A DNA stretch of 64,000 nt from Methanogenium cariaci JCM 10550 (GCF_001315945.1 NZ_BBBG01000002.1:62001-126000), one strand, 5' to 3'. Positions 41,576-53,693 are shown, numbered from the stretch's first letter. The notes: generated by a model not told the origin, from the letters alone. Made by a program: numbers and translations.

Positions 41576-42235
41576 ATGATCACCGATAAAATTGACCGCG
41601 AGGAACGTAAGGATCTGAGCATTGCGTGTCTCGCGCTTGCTCTCGCGTTCACCCTCGTGTTTATCCGCGGGGGGGCTGGGATACGTGGACAGACCTGCTA
41701 TTCATATTCGTCATATCGGTCATCACAGTGGGTGCCGCCTTTATTCTCCACGAGATGGCACACAAGTTCACGGCGATGAAGTTTGGGTATTATGCGGCAT
41801 TCAGGAAGGACAACGGGATGCTTCTCATGGGTGTGGCACTTGCCGCCCTTGTAGGTGTGGTCTTTGCCGCACCGGGGGCAACTGTCATATATGGACAGCC
41901 CGGCCGTGATATGAGTAAAAAAGAGAACGGTATCATATCCGTAGCGGGCCCGGTGGTGAACCTCTGCTTGGTGTGCTATTCTTTGCGATTATCGTCGCAG
42001 GATTTGCCGTGCAGATGTTGCCGGTCATTATCATCGGAACGATGGGTCTCTCAGTGAACGGTATGATTGCCTTTTTCAATATGCTGCCAATCAGTGTGCT
42101 GGACGGGAAGAAAGTCCTCGCATGGAACCCGGTGATCTTTGCGATATTGATCGTTCTTTCACTGGGATGGTTCTCTTTGCGACAAACTACGGCGGAGCAA
42201 TGGATACGGTCATTGGTGCGATATTCGGGTGGTAA
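41576..42235 (+). CDS. Site-2-protease-like M50 membrane metallopeptidase (frameshifts)
   Basis: About 215 residues with four to six membrane segments. The zinc site HEMAH lies in VGAAFILHEMAHKFTAMKFG, and the third ligand region is NMLPISVLDGKKVLAWNP. Family members cut transmembrane or membrane-near substrates. Frame breaks near 41672 (GG tract), 41966 (one G lost after LCL) and 42178 (restored to LFATNYGGAMDTVIGAIFGW, stop 42235). Reads divergently from chorismate mutase. Target unknown. Confidence 0.8.
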
Positions 42236-42397
42236 CCCGGATACCATTTCTCCGATCACTCTTTTTTCTGTCTCTGCCTGTTTTGTCATCGGCATCTTCT
42301 CCTGTTTCTTTACAATTCAAGAGATTAATCTCGTGATTTGCGGAGTATACCGCAGAATTAAATATCTCCTTTTTGAAGTAATCATGAGGATATGCCG

Positions 42398-42976
42398 ATG
42401 AAAGTTGTAGCATTTAACGGAAGCCCGAGAAGAGATGGCAATACCATCCGCCTGCTGCGGATAGTCTGCGAGACCCTCGAAGAGCAGGGTATTGAGACTG
42501 AGATTGTGCAGGTGGGAGGCAAGTGTGTACACGGCTGCATGGCCTGCATGAAGTGTGCGGAGACGTTGAACCACAGATGTGTGCTCACGGGCGACCCGGT
42601 GAACGAATGGATGGAAAAGATGTTTGCAGCAGACGGCATCATCATCGGCAGTCCGACCTATTTTGCCGACCTCACACCGGAGATAAAGGCACTCATTGAT
42701 CGGGCAGGCTTTGTTGCTCTTGCAAACGGAGGTCTTCTCAACCGGAAGGCAGGTGCGGCGGTGGCGGCGGTTCGTCGGGCGGGTGCTATCCATGTCCTTG
42801 ATTCCATCAACCATCTCTTCGGCATATCGGGGGGGATGGTGACAGTCGGTTCGTCCTACTGGAATCTGGGCATCGGCCTGAATCCCGGTGATGTAGATGC
42901 TGATCAGGAGGCCCGAAAGACAATGGAGGATCTTGGAAAGAATCTGGCGTGGGTGCTGAAGAAGATCACAGCATAG
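42398..42976 (+). CDS. NADPH-dependent FMN reductase / iron-sulfur flavoprotein family
   Basis: 192 residues. MKVVAFNGSPRRDGNT is the flavodoxin-like FMN loop; GGKCVHGCMACMKC contains the closely spaced cysteines of the archaeal iron-sulfur flavoprotein family; IIIGSPTYFADLTPEIKALI is the second flavin contact. Start ATG 42398 is preferred over ATG 42392, since GAGGA lies seven bases before it. TATA-like ATTAAATATC at about 42357. Electron-transfer partners unknown. Unbroken despite one seven-G tract near 42829. Confidence 0.88.
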   Translation: MKVVAFNGSPRRDGNTIRLLRIVCETLEEQGIETEIVQVGGKCVHGCMACMKCAETLNHRCVLTGDPVNEWMEKMFAADGIIIGSPTYFADLTPEIKALIDRAGFVALANGGLLNRKAGAAVAAVRRAGAIHVLDSINHLFGISGGMVTVGSSYWNLGIGLNPGDVDADQEARKTMEDLGKNLAWVLKKITA

Positions 42977-43109
42977 GTAGTTTATTCTTTTCACCGTTAT
43001 TTTATTCTCATAGATTTTGTCATATGTCTGAGAGGCAGGGCATCGGGGGATGATATATTCCCTTTGCCCCCCCCATCACGAGCGCCGGTATCAGTCATTT
43101 AGCCCGAAA

Positions 43110-44467
43110 TTATCTTGATCTGTTCTTCAGCTTGTACAGATATAAACCACCGAGAATAGGTATAAGAATAAGTGCAAGTATACTCCCGATCCTCAAAAAG
43201 ACTAATAGTAAACCTCCCAAAAAGGAATCATCCGGTGTAGATTCTGTCGGTGATAGGACAGTAGTGGTAGGTTGTGTGAGTGCAAAAATGCTGAAATGAT
43301 CGATCTTCCCGGTAACAGTACGGGTGTTCGGGTCAACAGAAGTTGAACAATTCTCCCAATCGCCTGTTATAGCATTGTGGCATTTAATTACAAAGGTTTG
43401 TTCTTTCTCAGACGCATTCCATTCCTCTTCGGTGAGATAGAATGTCAAATCAATTGGTGGCTCAAATGTTGCCCCCCCGGAGGGAATGTCTCCACAGCAT
43501 GATCCGCAAAAATACAGTGGGATGCCGGTGGCGGTGGAATATCATTAACTGAGGTGATAGTAACCTTTTCCAGATGCCGTTTATCGGCGGTGAGTGCCTG
43601 TGTACCGCTTTGTATGTAGAGGCTTGCTCTCCTGTCAGCGGTATAGATGATTTCTGATCTCTGCAGAATACCTTTTCCATCTGAGAATATTATCCCCCCC
43701 GTTGTATTAAACACCAGTATCTGCTGTTGGGTTACATTCTGTGGGGTGCCACTGGAGGTGGATGGGTACGGTGATGATGACCCGGAGCCGGGGCTGGTGT
43801 GGGTGAGGGTAGTCCCGAAAGGTAATAGAGGTAGTATGTGAGGGGGATTTGTTGCATTTGTCGGGAGCAAAAACTGGAAATTGTACAACCCTCCGTCATA
43901 ACCCACTATTTTCTCATCAATCGGGATGATAAAGACAAGATTACCATTAATATCCTGTAATAGACCCTCTCTGAAATTACCCACATGTGCTGTCGGCACA
44001 TTGGATATATCCCCCCCTATGCCTATGATATTGCGATATTCATCGATAGCAGTGAAGGTGTTGGTGCCGGAATCACTTCCTGTGCCGGTTATCAGATCTA
44101 TTCCTGATACATTACCTGCCCTGAGATCTGAAAGATGCAGTAAAGGCATGGCTGTAGTAGCCAGAATATATTCACCCGGTCTGAACTGGACACCGGTGTC
44201 AACCCTGTAGACCGTGGATGCATTCGTTCTGGATTTGATAAAGAAATCCGGGTATTTATCTATCCCTGACTGTATGGGCCCACTATAGTAACCCTGCCAG
44301 TAGTTTGTTGTTGAGTATACAGTAAAGTTAATTGAGGTGATATTGCCTCCTCCTGCTTCATGAGTTCCGGCGGATGCAGTTGGGGGGGCACATATCACTG
44401 AGATGACGATGATCACACCGATTAAGCCGAATAAATCATCTGACATTTTTCTCCTGTTTTCTTCCAT
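43110..44467 (-). CDS. Exported surface protein with C-terminal membrane anchor (one frameshift)
   Basis: About 450 residues. Signal segment LFGLIGVIIVISVICAPPTA; first domain opens GGGNITSINFTVYSTTNYWQ followed by GYYSG and closes with FIIPIDEKI ... LYNFQFLLP, a layout shared with the proteins at 44514 and 49441. A Ser/Pro/Gly stalk follows (SPGSGSSSPYPSTSSG), then a beta-rich region with YLTEEEWNASEKEQ and KIDHFSIFALTQP (an autoproteolytic ZU5/GAIN-like look, uncertain), and a membrane helix LALILIPILGGLYLYKLKNR. The frame break is at the seven-C tract near 43475. Last of four surface-protein genes on this strand. Confidence 0.75.
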
Positions 44468-44513
44468 CTCTGTTCATCTCACTCATCGGCGTGGGTCACG
44501 CGATGTCTCTTTC

Positions 44514-47414
44514 TCACTTTAAATCTACATAGAAATCGAGTTCACCTTCAACAGTTGTATTCAGGGCACAGGGCAACACCAGTGTGTAATCGTGCACTGT
44601 TCTGATATTTGTGACGAACACCAGATCCTCACTGCCAGTGTATTCACCATCACCTGTGTCGTCACTGATATCCCATACTATACCGGTTCGGTATTGGGCA
44701 TTCTCAGCACTCACATGGTTCGTCAGACCTGTGCTGTTGATGATCGGGATATTCTCAACCGTTCTCCCATCGTACAGGGTGAATGTTGTTGTATTTCTGG
44801 GATTTATCCCGTCTGTACTGAAGAGTTGGGTGATATTGTTGTTCACAAACCCGGTGGCGTTATGTATGTCGGGGGGGATCAGGTTGAGAGCGATGTCTGC
44901 GTTTGTGAAATCATTTCCTGTTGACTGGCTGCCGGTTGCATCTCTCCCCCCCAGGGGCACAAGCGCTGTCCAGTTAATGGTGGCGCCGTGTTTCGCTGCA
45001 TAGATGTTTCCTGTGTTGGTACTGCCCCCCCAGTTCCATGAGAGCATCTTATTGCCGGACGGGTCTGCCAGTATGATATTTCCTGATATGTCTCCGTTAT
45101 ATTCCTGCCAGGCAGAAACATCCAGAGACGAGCTATTGGTGTAGGTGCTGTTTACTGCGTTGTTGTCAGGATCAACCCAGACACTGATATCATGTGTCCC
45201 TACGACAGATGTCCATGAGACGGTGGCGGATTTCGTCTCACCTGCATCCAGGTCTGTCATGGTGTCGTTTGCAAACCACTGACTCCAGTTCCCCGCTTCA
45301 CCATCAAAGAATGATACATTGAAAGAGCGGGTGATGTTTGCCACTCCGTTATTCTTCACTGTTGCGTTAACTGTGATGACTGCGTCTTCTTTTATGTCCC
45401 CCCCGGTTTCCACAAGTTGTGATTCATCGCCGGTATATTCAAATGATATGCTGGTGACCGTGAGGTTTTCACTCGCATTGTTACATGTACAGCAGGAATC
45501 GTTGCCAAAGGTGAACAGCAGGGTATGTTTGCCGGTTGTGAGTACTTTTGAGAGCTCATAGTTTGTTATAGTTGAGGTGAAATTTTTGATCAGGACGGTG
45601 CTGTTTTGCCATTTATAAGATTCCGAGGGGGTTATTACCCTTCCTGACTTCGAGGAATTTCAAGTCGCCGTCCTCTGTACAGTTGTCCCATGTGGTGCAG
45701 TTACATGCGGTGATCCTCAGGTCTGCCATTCCGTTGGTGGTAAAGGCGACTGTCCAGTTTCCGCCGATAACAGGATGACTCTGTACATTGATCCTAGGGA
45801 TCCCCCCGATTGATTTCAAATGTCCTGTTGGACAAACAGGGGGGGACGATCCACTGCAGCGTGTTGGTGGACGAGGTTACCCCGTCAGAGAAGTGGACAG
45901 AGTATGCCGGGTTGTCGGTGACATCTGTTCTGGTGTTGTTCTCAACAAGATATAACCGCGTTATGTTGTCCCTCTCTCCGACGGGCGTGTATGCAGTGAC
46001 GTTATGGTAGTGCACCGAGGCGCTGCTTATGATGGTCACTTCTTTTTTCCATACACCGTTTTCGGTCACCGGAGGGGGGGTTTCTTCCCTATAGGGTGCG
46101 GGGGGGTCAGGGTACGTGATCTTTGTCCCGGGACAATTCAGTTCCCATTCGACCGGTTCACCAATTATGGCCTTTTTCTGTCTGGGGGGGACGGGCATAT
46201 CCTCCAGCACAAGATATGTTCTTTCTGACAGCTGTGGAACAACCCAGGAAACGTTATTCTCCTTCAGTTCCACCTCGATCTCTTCACCTTCTGTACCGCA
46301 GGTTTGTTCGATGACTGTAGCGTTCTCTGTTGCATCGATGGTGACCGGGATGTTGGTATAATGGACTGAGGTGTTGTGTTTAACAGTGACCTTCCTGGCG
46401 GTTATTCTGGGTTTATCCTCTACGCCAATTTCGCTGTATATACCGATGTCAAACGCATCAGTCGGGATCAGCTGTGAGATGTCGACCGTCTCCTCAGTTA
46501 CCTCAAGTTCAACGGCGGGGGGGGTTTCGTATGAGATATTGATGATCCGGTCTTCGTTAGGGAGAAGGTCAATCAGCAGGGCACCGGCAGAGATCCGGGT
46601 GTCGGGTGAGGCGCTGGAAAGGTTTGAATATTTATCCGGAAGAGGGATGTCAGGAGAATAATCCATTATCTGTGTATCTCCGCAGTTGTGCAGCGTGACC
46701 TGCTGATCCCACCTGACCGGTTTGCCCACGGTGATCCCGTTCTGCACCGGTTTATTGGCTATCACTTTGATTTCAGGTGCTGATATGTAAAACTCTGTCT
46801 CAGGTTCTTTTTCGGCACTGCTGTCTCCGGCAAGGATGACGGTTGCTTTATATCTCCCGGTGAAGTTGGAAGTGAACGTATATTCATTGCTCTCTTTCGG
46901 CGGTATTGTATACGACGTATTTTCCGGGCCGGTGACGGAGAGTGTAGTGTTCATCCCCCCCAGTGGTGCATTAAAATAAATCCTGACGGTCTCGCCCGGA
47001 GCGTATCTCTTCTTTTCAGTGGTCAGGGATATATTGTCCGCTCCGGCGGTTCCTTCCCTGACCTCGAACTCTGTATGGTTACCCTGTCCTGATGTGCTCT
47101 CTGCCACCACCCGATATATACCGGTTATCGACGTGCCGGTGAATAGATATTCGTCAGGCTGATTTGGTATGGCCCGGTAATGGGCATCGTCCGGGCTGAT
47201 CACTGTCAGGTTTATTCCGGTATCATTGAGGGGGGATGCCTGACACCGCAATCTGTACACTCTCACCTGTGCAGTAACACTGCCGGTCGGTAATTACGCA
47301 TAGTGTAGTGGTGTTGTCCGGTATTGCCTGGACTCCCACACTGCACAGTATTACGATGATGATGGCGACCATGGCATTGCGGTTTACCGATCCTTTGTTC
47401 ATATCAGTTACCAT
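44514..47414 (-). CDS. Large exported surface protein with Ig/CARDB-like repeats (frameshifts)
   Basis: Inferred ~965 residues. Signal peptide MVAIIIVILCSVGVQAI. Successive beta domains: YLFTGTSITGIYRVVAE, TEKKRYAPGETVRIYFN, FTSNFTGRYKATVILAGD, then repeated GKPVRWDQQVTLHN and GEPVEWELNCP segments ('new life-type' beta repeats). A CARDB-like domain (VITVNATVKNNGVANITRSF, HDISVWVDPDNNAVNSTYTN) precedes the final domain, which begins AWQEYNGDISGNIILAD and ends GELDFYVDLK, paralogous to the protein at 49441. Frame breaks near 47232, 45800 and 45635. Many N-x-S/T sites suit a glycosylated surface protein. No anchor is seen at the C-terminus. Confidence 0.72.
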
Positions 47415-47461
47415 AAGATCCGTGATTCGGGCAGGCCCGAATCATGGATTGGAACTTTTGT

Positions 47462-49226
47462 CTACTCGTTCTTTTTTCTCACGAACAGCACTGCCCCCCC
47501 AGTAACACCACGAGGATGCTGATGACAGAAACAAGGATTGGCACGATGGGTAACTCATTAATACCACCATACACTTCCAGTGCGTGCTCTTCGGTGAGAC
47601 TATTTATCCGCATATTCTCGTGTTCACCGTAGTGCACATGCACTCTGACGGTTGGATTCTCTGCGAGATCTGCGGGCGTAAGCCTGAACCTGCCTTTCAG
47701 TGTGGTCTCATCCGTTACTTCCGCTGGTATTCCGAGTGAAACGAATTCTGGTCTCCCTTCAATACTCAGTTCCACTTCAGCACTTGCGAAACATCTGGTA
47801 TTTCCGGGATTAGTCAGCACGACAGAAAACTGCTCCAGCTGTGTGTTGTATACGGCCCTGATGATGTGCAGGCGGGAACTGTCTGAAAAATTTGTTGTTC
47901 CGAGGAGAATATCGGTCTCTATTGCTTCAGTGAGTGAACCTGAACTCTCGCCGTATTCGAGGAATACATGGGCGCGGAGTGTCTTTCCGGACATTACTGC
48001 TGCATCGAGCGCGGTCTGATATGCCCGTCCGGTCGTTGTTTCCGGGCTGAGGAAGAACGGTTCGGTGTCACCGATGGTGGTGAGCAGTTTATCGTCTGCG
48101 TAGAGGTCAACGGTACCTTTTCCGAATGCACCCATGCTGCCGAGGTTCCCGTATTCGATATTGACTGAGTTTGTCATGGTGTTGTAATTGCCTGAGAGGA
48201 TGGTCACGTCGAATTCGTACTTCGGGAGGTTAAACATGTCGAGCGCTTCCACCCCCCCTGAGAAACCCCCCCCGGTTCCCCCCCTGCCCTGCCCGAGTTT
48301 GATGAAGAAGACCAGACCTGTCTGGTCTTTCAGGATTTTGACCGCGTTGGCGAGATCGTTTCCGATGATGGTCCCGCCGACGAAACTGCTCTCTTTGACA
48401 TAGTCCAAGGTTGTGTCGGAGGCGCTGTTTCTGTTGATAAAGATCACCGGTGTCCGGCCTGACATGATCTCTTCCTCGATGAATTCCCCGTTTGTGATGA
48501 TGACTTCATTTGACGGTTTCACTGCAAGGTACCTGTCGACGACTGCGATGTTGTTCCTGAACCGGTCGTTCTTTTCGTTGATGATCTCCGGGTTGTAGCG
48601 GGCCAGATTCTCACTGACCGAACGGTCCACCTGGCCAACGATTGTCACTCCGCTGACCGTCCGGCCGCGGAGGAAGTTGTTTACTTCGTTGATATTCTCC
48701 CGGTCAGCAAAGATCACCCACGATGTGGAGACGATCGAATAGGGTGCGACCGAGATGGCATTGTAGCCGTACGCATCATCGATGACGATGAACCTCGTTG
48801 TGCCGCTCTCCCTTCCAAGTTCCAGGGCAAGTTTCCTGCCGCCCGCAGATTTGATCACTTTTGAGATCGTAAAGCCCTCTGATTCCAGATAATCCTGATA
48901 CCCTGGCATGATCGGGATAATGTCCGACTCGATGAGGGTGACCGCCTTTGTGGGGGGGTCCATCACGCGGGCCAGCGTGTGGCCCTGTGTCTGGCCGGTG
49001 ACAAAATACGAGTCCATGCCGTGCAGGTTTGCATGGCAGATGCCCGTATATACATCAATCCAGTCGCCTGAGTTGATCACGACCTGATCCCCCCCTGTCT
49101 GGGCGGAGACCGCACCGATGCCCCCCCGCCGACGATGAGGATCAATGCCGCCAGCATGCACAGTGCACGGTTTTTTACTTCCGGCCTGTCGTATCGGTTC
49201 TCTGGTTTTATCGTCTCTGTTTTCAT
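47462..49226 (-). CDS. Exported surface protein with cell-wall-binding-repeat-like domain and C-terminal anchor (frameshifts)
   Basis: About 585 residues. Start ATG 49226 restores a signal peptide (ALCMLAALILIVGG ... AVSAQ), hidden by a seven-G tract near 49122. Residues ~45-300 alternate beta-alpha units (RFIVIDDAYGYNAISVAPYS, RTVSGVTIVGQVDRSVSEN, NEVIITNGEFIEEEIMSGRT), resembling putative cell-wall-binding or S-layer repeats. The later part is beta-rich (EFDVTILSGNYNTMTNSVNI). Correcting seven G to five near 47494 changes the C-terminus from GGQCCS to ILVVLLGAVLFVRKKNE, a membrane helix with basic tail, stop at 47462. Confidence 0.75.
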
Positions 49227-49440
49227 CCGGCTTATTCTCCTTAGAAGTCAGTTCAGCACTGATCCGCACGGGTACACCGTTCACTCCATCCCCGGGTTAC
49301 CGGGGGGGGTTCCAGTATCTCCTATAACTGTGTCAGTTCTCATAAAACGTTCGGGCCCGGATCAAAAATAAAAAAGAGGTAGACTGGTTGTAAGTTCAGG
49401 GTCCCTGCCCTGAACATTGTTCCCTCTAAAAACAGCCTGA

Positions 49441-50166
49441 TCACACCAGCTCCACGTAGAAGTAATAGATCTGTGACTCTTCGGTAGTAGTCACAGGGAC
49501 AATCATCTGATAATCCTGTGGAGTACCATCAAATGCTGTTCCATCGACACTGATATTCCCTGCAAATACATAGTCTGTTATCGTGCCACCTGTCAGTGCA
49601 TATGCGTTTGTTTCCCAGTTAGTTGCAGCTGAAGACAGTGTCACTGCCTGCCCGTTTGCGACACCGGGAACACTCTGGCCTGCAATGACAAGTGCATCGG
49701 ATGTCTCGGTGAAGGTGTGATCTGCACTGTCGGAATCTCCTGCAACAAATCCAAAGGCGGTATCAATAGCAGCGGCGTTTTTAGCCTCAAGTGCACGCCA
49801 TTCTGTAAAGTTCATCTCCTGTGCAGCAGCGAATACTGTCCCATTGTTTAACCAGGTCCACTCTACAAATTTGTTCACGCCGCCATCATTTGCGAGCACT
49901 AACTCTCCGCTCACATTACCATAGAAACCCTGCCACTTCCCTGTGACAAAATCGATTTCGGTGAAATTTACCGGTGTGATGTTACCGCCGGTGGCATAGA
50001 ATGATTTTACTTCATTCGTGAATGTCTGATTCGTTCCGGCATCATCACTGCCGCCCTGGGGTTTTGCCATCGCCGCGGGCACGCATAGCATGCCAAAGAC
50101 GACAGCGACCACCACCGCCGCAGTGAGTGCTGCGGTGAGTTTGTTTCTTTTTATCATTTCCATCAT
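49441..50166 (-). CDS. Small exported surface protein
   Basis: 241 residues, free of frameshifts and long G/C tracts, like the pyrophosphatase; this suggests high-expression codon choice. Signal peptide TAALTAAVVVAVVFGMLCVP then AMAKPQGG. The mature part reads GGNITPVNFTEIDFVTGKWQ followed by GFYGNVSGELVLA, and ends DYQMIVPVTT ... IYYFYVELV. The same W-x-x-x-Y/N-G-x-I/V-S-G ... L-x-F-Y-V-x-L framework occurs in the proteins at 44514 and, more weakly, 43110. TATA box at 50218-50225. First gene of the surface cluster. Confidence 0.78.
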   Translation of the reverse strand: MMEMIKRNKLTAALTAAVVVAVVFGMLCVPAAMAKPQGGSDDAGTNQTFTNEVKSFYATGGNITPVNFTEIDFVTGKWQGFYGNVSGELVLANDGGVNKFVEWTWLNNGTVFAAAQEMNFTEWRALEAKNAAAIDTAFGFVAGDSDSADHTFTETSDALVIAGQSVPGVANGQAVTLSSAATNWETNAYALTGGTITDYVFAGNISVDGTAFDGTPQDYQMIVPVTTTEESQIYYFYVELV

Positions 50167-50508
50167 CTCATATCTGGATTCCTGTTGATCCAGGGTGATG
50201 GCTATGTAGTAAAAAAACTATATATCAGATTGCCGGGCATGTGTCGGTCACAAGAAGCCTGTCCATCCAATGCTGATATGGCGGGCAACTTCCAGCCAAT
50301 TATCTCTGTCATGCACTCCTGATAGTTATATCAGCGGAAACCATGATTTCAGGTGTGCTCTGACATCTGTATTCGGTATCCCGTAATCTCCCGCTGACCA
50401 AAGGCAGCAGACCACCCAATTCGAGGGTGTGGAGGCCGGGGGGGAGAACCAAATCATTGAATTATCCATTTCCCGTATAATAATTCAGGAAAAGAAGGTG
50501 TCGTCTGG
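50167..50508. other. Divergent intergenic region, surface cluster / CLC
   Basis: 342 bp. It carries a TATA-like CTATATAT (50218-50225), read on the minus strand for the surface-protein gene. No gene seen; one seven-G tract near 50437. Confidence 0.5.
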
Positions 50509-52327
50509 GTGGGCAAGTATGTTACCTCTGATTTCCAGAAGATTTTGGTCATCGGAGTTGTTGTTGGAATAATCTCTGGTTTTGGTGCCTATCTCTTCTA
50601 TAGCGGTCTGAAATACGGCGGCCTCTTTGTAATGAAGTACCTCTGGGGGGGTATGATTTTCCCGCAGAGGGGGGGCGTCCATTACTGAAATTGCTACGTG
50701 GGCCCCCCCACCCGAGGTTGGGTTCCTGTTTCTTCCAATTATATGCATCGGTGCGCTGATATCAGGTTATCTGGTCTATACCTTTGCACCTGAAGCAGAA
50801 GGGCACGGAACTGATGCCGCGGTTGCCGCTTTTCATGGGACCGGGGGGGTGATTCGACGGCGCGTACCTCTGGTGAAGGCCGTCGCTTCTATTATCACCA
50901 TATCGACCGGCGGAAGCGCAGGGCGTGAGGGGGCCGACAGCCAGATATCCGCCGGGTTTGGATCGCTGGTGGCTGATAAACTCGGTCTCTCCATGAAATA
51001 CCGGCGCATTGCGATTGCCACCGGCATTGGTGCGGGTATCGGAACTATCTTCAAGGCCCCCCCTCTCGGGGGGGCGATTCTCGCCGCAGAAATTCTTTAC
51101 ACCCGCGATTTTGAGTCCGCTGCCATTATCCCGGCATTTATTGCCTCGGTGATCGGGTATTCTATCTTTGGTATTCTGGAAGGATTCGAACCGGTATTCG
51201 GTGCGGTTGAAATCACCTGGACGGTCTTGCAGATTCCGTTCTTTGCGCTGCTCGGTGTTGTCTGTGGTCTGCTGGGAAAACTCTACTGCCATTCGTTCTA
51301 TGGCACCCGGGATCTCTTCACTGGCTTTTTCACCCGTCACGGACTGCCGAAAAAACTCAAACCCGTGACCGGTGCATTCTTTATCGGTCTCGTCTTCGTT
51401 ATCTTCTGGTACCTTGCTCCGGAAACCCGGCTGGTCGCTCTGGGGAGTATCGGTTCCGGGTATGGATTCCTCCAGCTGATGATGTATAACATGGTCCCGC
51501 TCTCTGTGCTGATCATGATCCCGTTTGTAAAGATTTTCATGACCTCCTTTACCATCGGATCGGGGGGGGATCCGGTGGGGGGGTCTTTGCACCCGGTCTG
51601 ACGATCGGCGGGTCGGCGGGTGCTGCGGTTGGCATGATCCTTCATCTCTGTTTTCCCTCGCTTGTGGCTATCACCGCGGTCCCTGCCTTTGCGGTAGTGG
51701 GTATGATCGCTCTCTTTGGTGGGGGGGTGGCGAACGCACCTATTTCTGTTTTGATCATGGTTATTGAGATGACGCACAATTATTCCCTGCTCCCTCCGGC
51801 GATGGTGGCGGTTGCCATCTCCTATATCGTCACATCCAGAGATACAATATTCCGGGCACAGGTGGAAACAAAGCTTGATTCCAACGCCCATCGCGGTGAA
51901 TACCACATGGACATTGCCCAGATGATTACCGTGGGAGAGGCGATGGTTCCGGGGGGGAAAAAGGTGATCAACTTCTCACCGGAAACCTCCAGTAGAGAGG
52001 TGGTAGCCTGATGAACCGGACACGGCACACCGGCTATCCGGTGATCCGTGATGGCGTCCTTGTGGGTATTGTGACCGTTGGTGATCTTCCGAATTATCAA
52101 CAGGGGGAGACGGACCGCCCGGTGGGTGAGTGCATGACAAAGGATGTGATGACGACGTCACCGGATCAGACACTGGATGAGGTGCTCCGGCAGATGGCAG
52201 AGAACAGCTCCATCACTTCCCGGTAACCGATGCTGACGGGAAGTGTGTCGGGTTTCTGACGACCAGTGATATTCTTCGGTCCTATACCAGGAGAATGACC
52301 GCACTCTCGAAGGTGGATGAGGAATAA
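50509..52327 (+). CDS. CLC-type chloride channel/antiporter with C-terminal CBS pair (frameshifts)
   Basis: About 600 residues. GTG 50509 follows AGAAGGTG. Opening helix VIGVVVGIISGFGAYLFYSG; selectivity segments GGSAGREGADSQISAGFGS (Glu of the GREGP motif kept, but Pro is Ala), KAPPLGGAILAAEILYTRDF and SGG-GGVFAPGL (restored at 51565-51600). The cytosolic tail carries two CBS motifs (TGYPVIRDGVLVGIVTVGD, and VTDADGKCVGFLTTSDIL). Frame breaks near 50650, 50675, 51570, 52008 and 52215. CLC proteins move chloride or fluoride, with CBS domains sensing adenine nucleotides. Confidence 0.85.
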
Positions 52328-52411
52328 ATCGATTTCCTCCCCCCCCTTTTTTCACATCTGTTATTTCATCCGTCCATGGCTATTTATTTCATCACTACGC
52401 ATGGGTGAGAT

Positions 52412-53550
52412 ATGCAGATTCCCCCCCCGTTTGCCCTTGAACGTTACTTTGGAAGATATGAATTCTCAGCGCCCCCCCACATGCTGTCGGCCGCTGACTG
52501 TGAGACTTGGTCTGCCGGAGACCTCTTTGCGCTGGAAGAAGGCTCACTTGATGACTTCTGTTCAATGCGGTTCGGGTATACCGAGTCACAGGGAGACCCA
52601 ACCCTCAGAGAGGAGATATCGGATCTTTCCGGGGGGGATATCGGCCCGGACAGGTGTGTCGTCTTTGCCGGTGCGGAGGAGGCGATTTATATCACGATGC
52701 ATGCTCTCCTCTCACCCGGAGACCATGTGGTGATTCTTTCCCCCCCGGCCTACCAGTCCCTTCATGAAGTTCCCCCCCGCCACATCGGGGCCGATGTCTC
52801 CTACTGGCAGATGAAAGAAGAGTCTGGCTGGCGGCCGGATATGGCGGAACTCTGGTCGCTCATCCGTCCTGAAACCAAGTGCATCGTGATAAACACACCG
52901 CACAACCCGACCGGTTTCCATTTTTCTGCAGCAGAACTGGACGAAATCATCGGGATTGCAGAGGAGAAGGGCATATGGCTCTTTTCAGATGAGGTATACC
53001 GCTTCGGGGGGGAGTATAGCTCCGCTGACCTTCTCCCGTCCGTTGCCTCATGGTACGAAAAGGGCATATCGGTCGGCGTGATGTCAAAGAGTTTCGGTCT
53101 TGCCGGTCTCCGGCTGGGCTGGGTTGCGACACGGGACACGGATCTGATCTCCCGTATGCTCGCGTGGAAGGACTACACCACCATCTGCACCAGTGCTCCG
53201 GCGGAGTTTCTCTCCACCCTGGCCCTCCGCCACAGGGAGACTATCATTGCCCGCAACCGGGACATCCTCAACGAAAACCGTGCCCTGCTCAATGCCTTCT
53301 TTGCCCGTCACCCTGACCTCTTCTGCTGCCGGGAACCACGGGCAGGACCGGTCTGTTTCCCCCGGTTTATGGGAGAGGAAGGGGGGGCGGAGGCCTTCTG
53401 TGACACCCTTGTCCGGGAGACCGGTGTGATTTTGCTTCCGTCAACGGTCTTCGCGCCGGTGACGAGCATATCAGGTTTGGATTCGGACGGTGGGACATGG
53501 TGCCCGCCCTCGCGGTGCTGGAAGAGTATCTGGCCAAAAACGGGCGCTGA
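52412..53550 (+). CDS. Class I aminotransferase (one frameshift)
   Basis: About 380 residues of PLP fold type I. FGYTESQGDPTLREEISDL; CIVINTPHNPTGFHFSAAEL; WLFSDEVYRFGGEYSSADL; Schiff-base Lys in VMSKSFGLAGLRLGWVATRD. The frame breaks near 53455, after which EHIRFGFGRWDMVPALAVLE resumes and the protein ends YLAKNGR at 53550. GGGTGAG lies four bases before ATG 52412, with TATA-like CTATTTAT further up. Substrate not predictable; distinct from the aminotransferase at 2948. Confidence 0.85.
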
Positions 53551-53654
53551 GCGGTTTGTTGAGAACGGATCTGTTCTCCTCCCGGGATATCAGAAAAAGA
53601 GGCAAAATATCACAGAGGTTCGGACCGGAATGGAGTGTTCCGGTCTCTCGTCTG

Positions 53655-53660
53655 TTTTTT
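53655..53660 (+). terminator. Oligo-T between convergent genes
   Basis: T6 within CTGTTTTTTCC about 100 bases after the aminotransferase stop, in a 143-bp gap before the convergent MATE gene. Confidence 0.35.
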
Positions 53661-53693
53661 CCGTTATAAATCCAGCGCTATGGCAGTGCCGGA

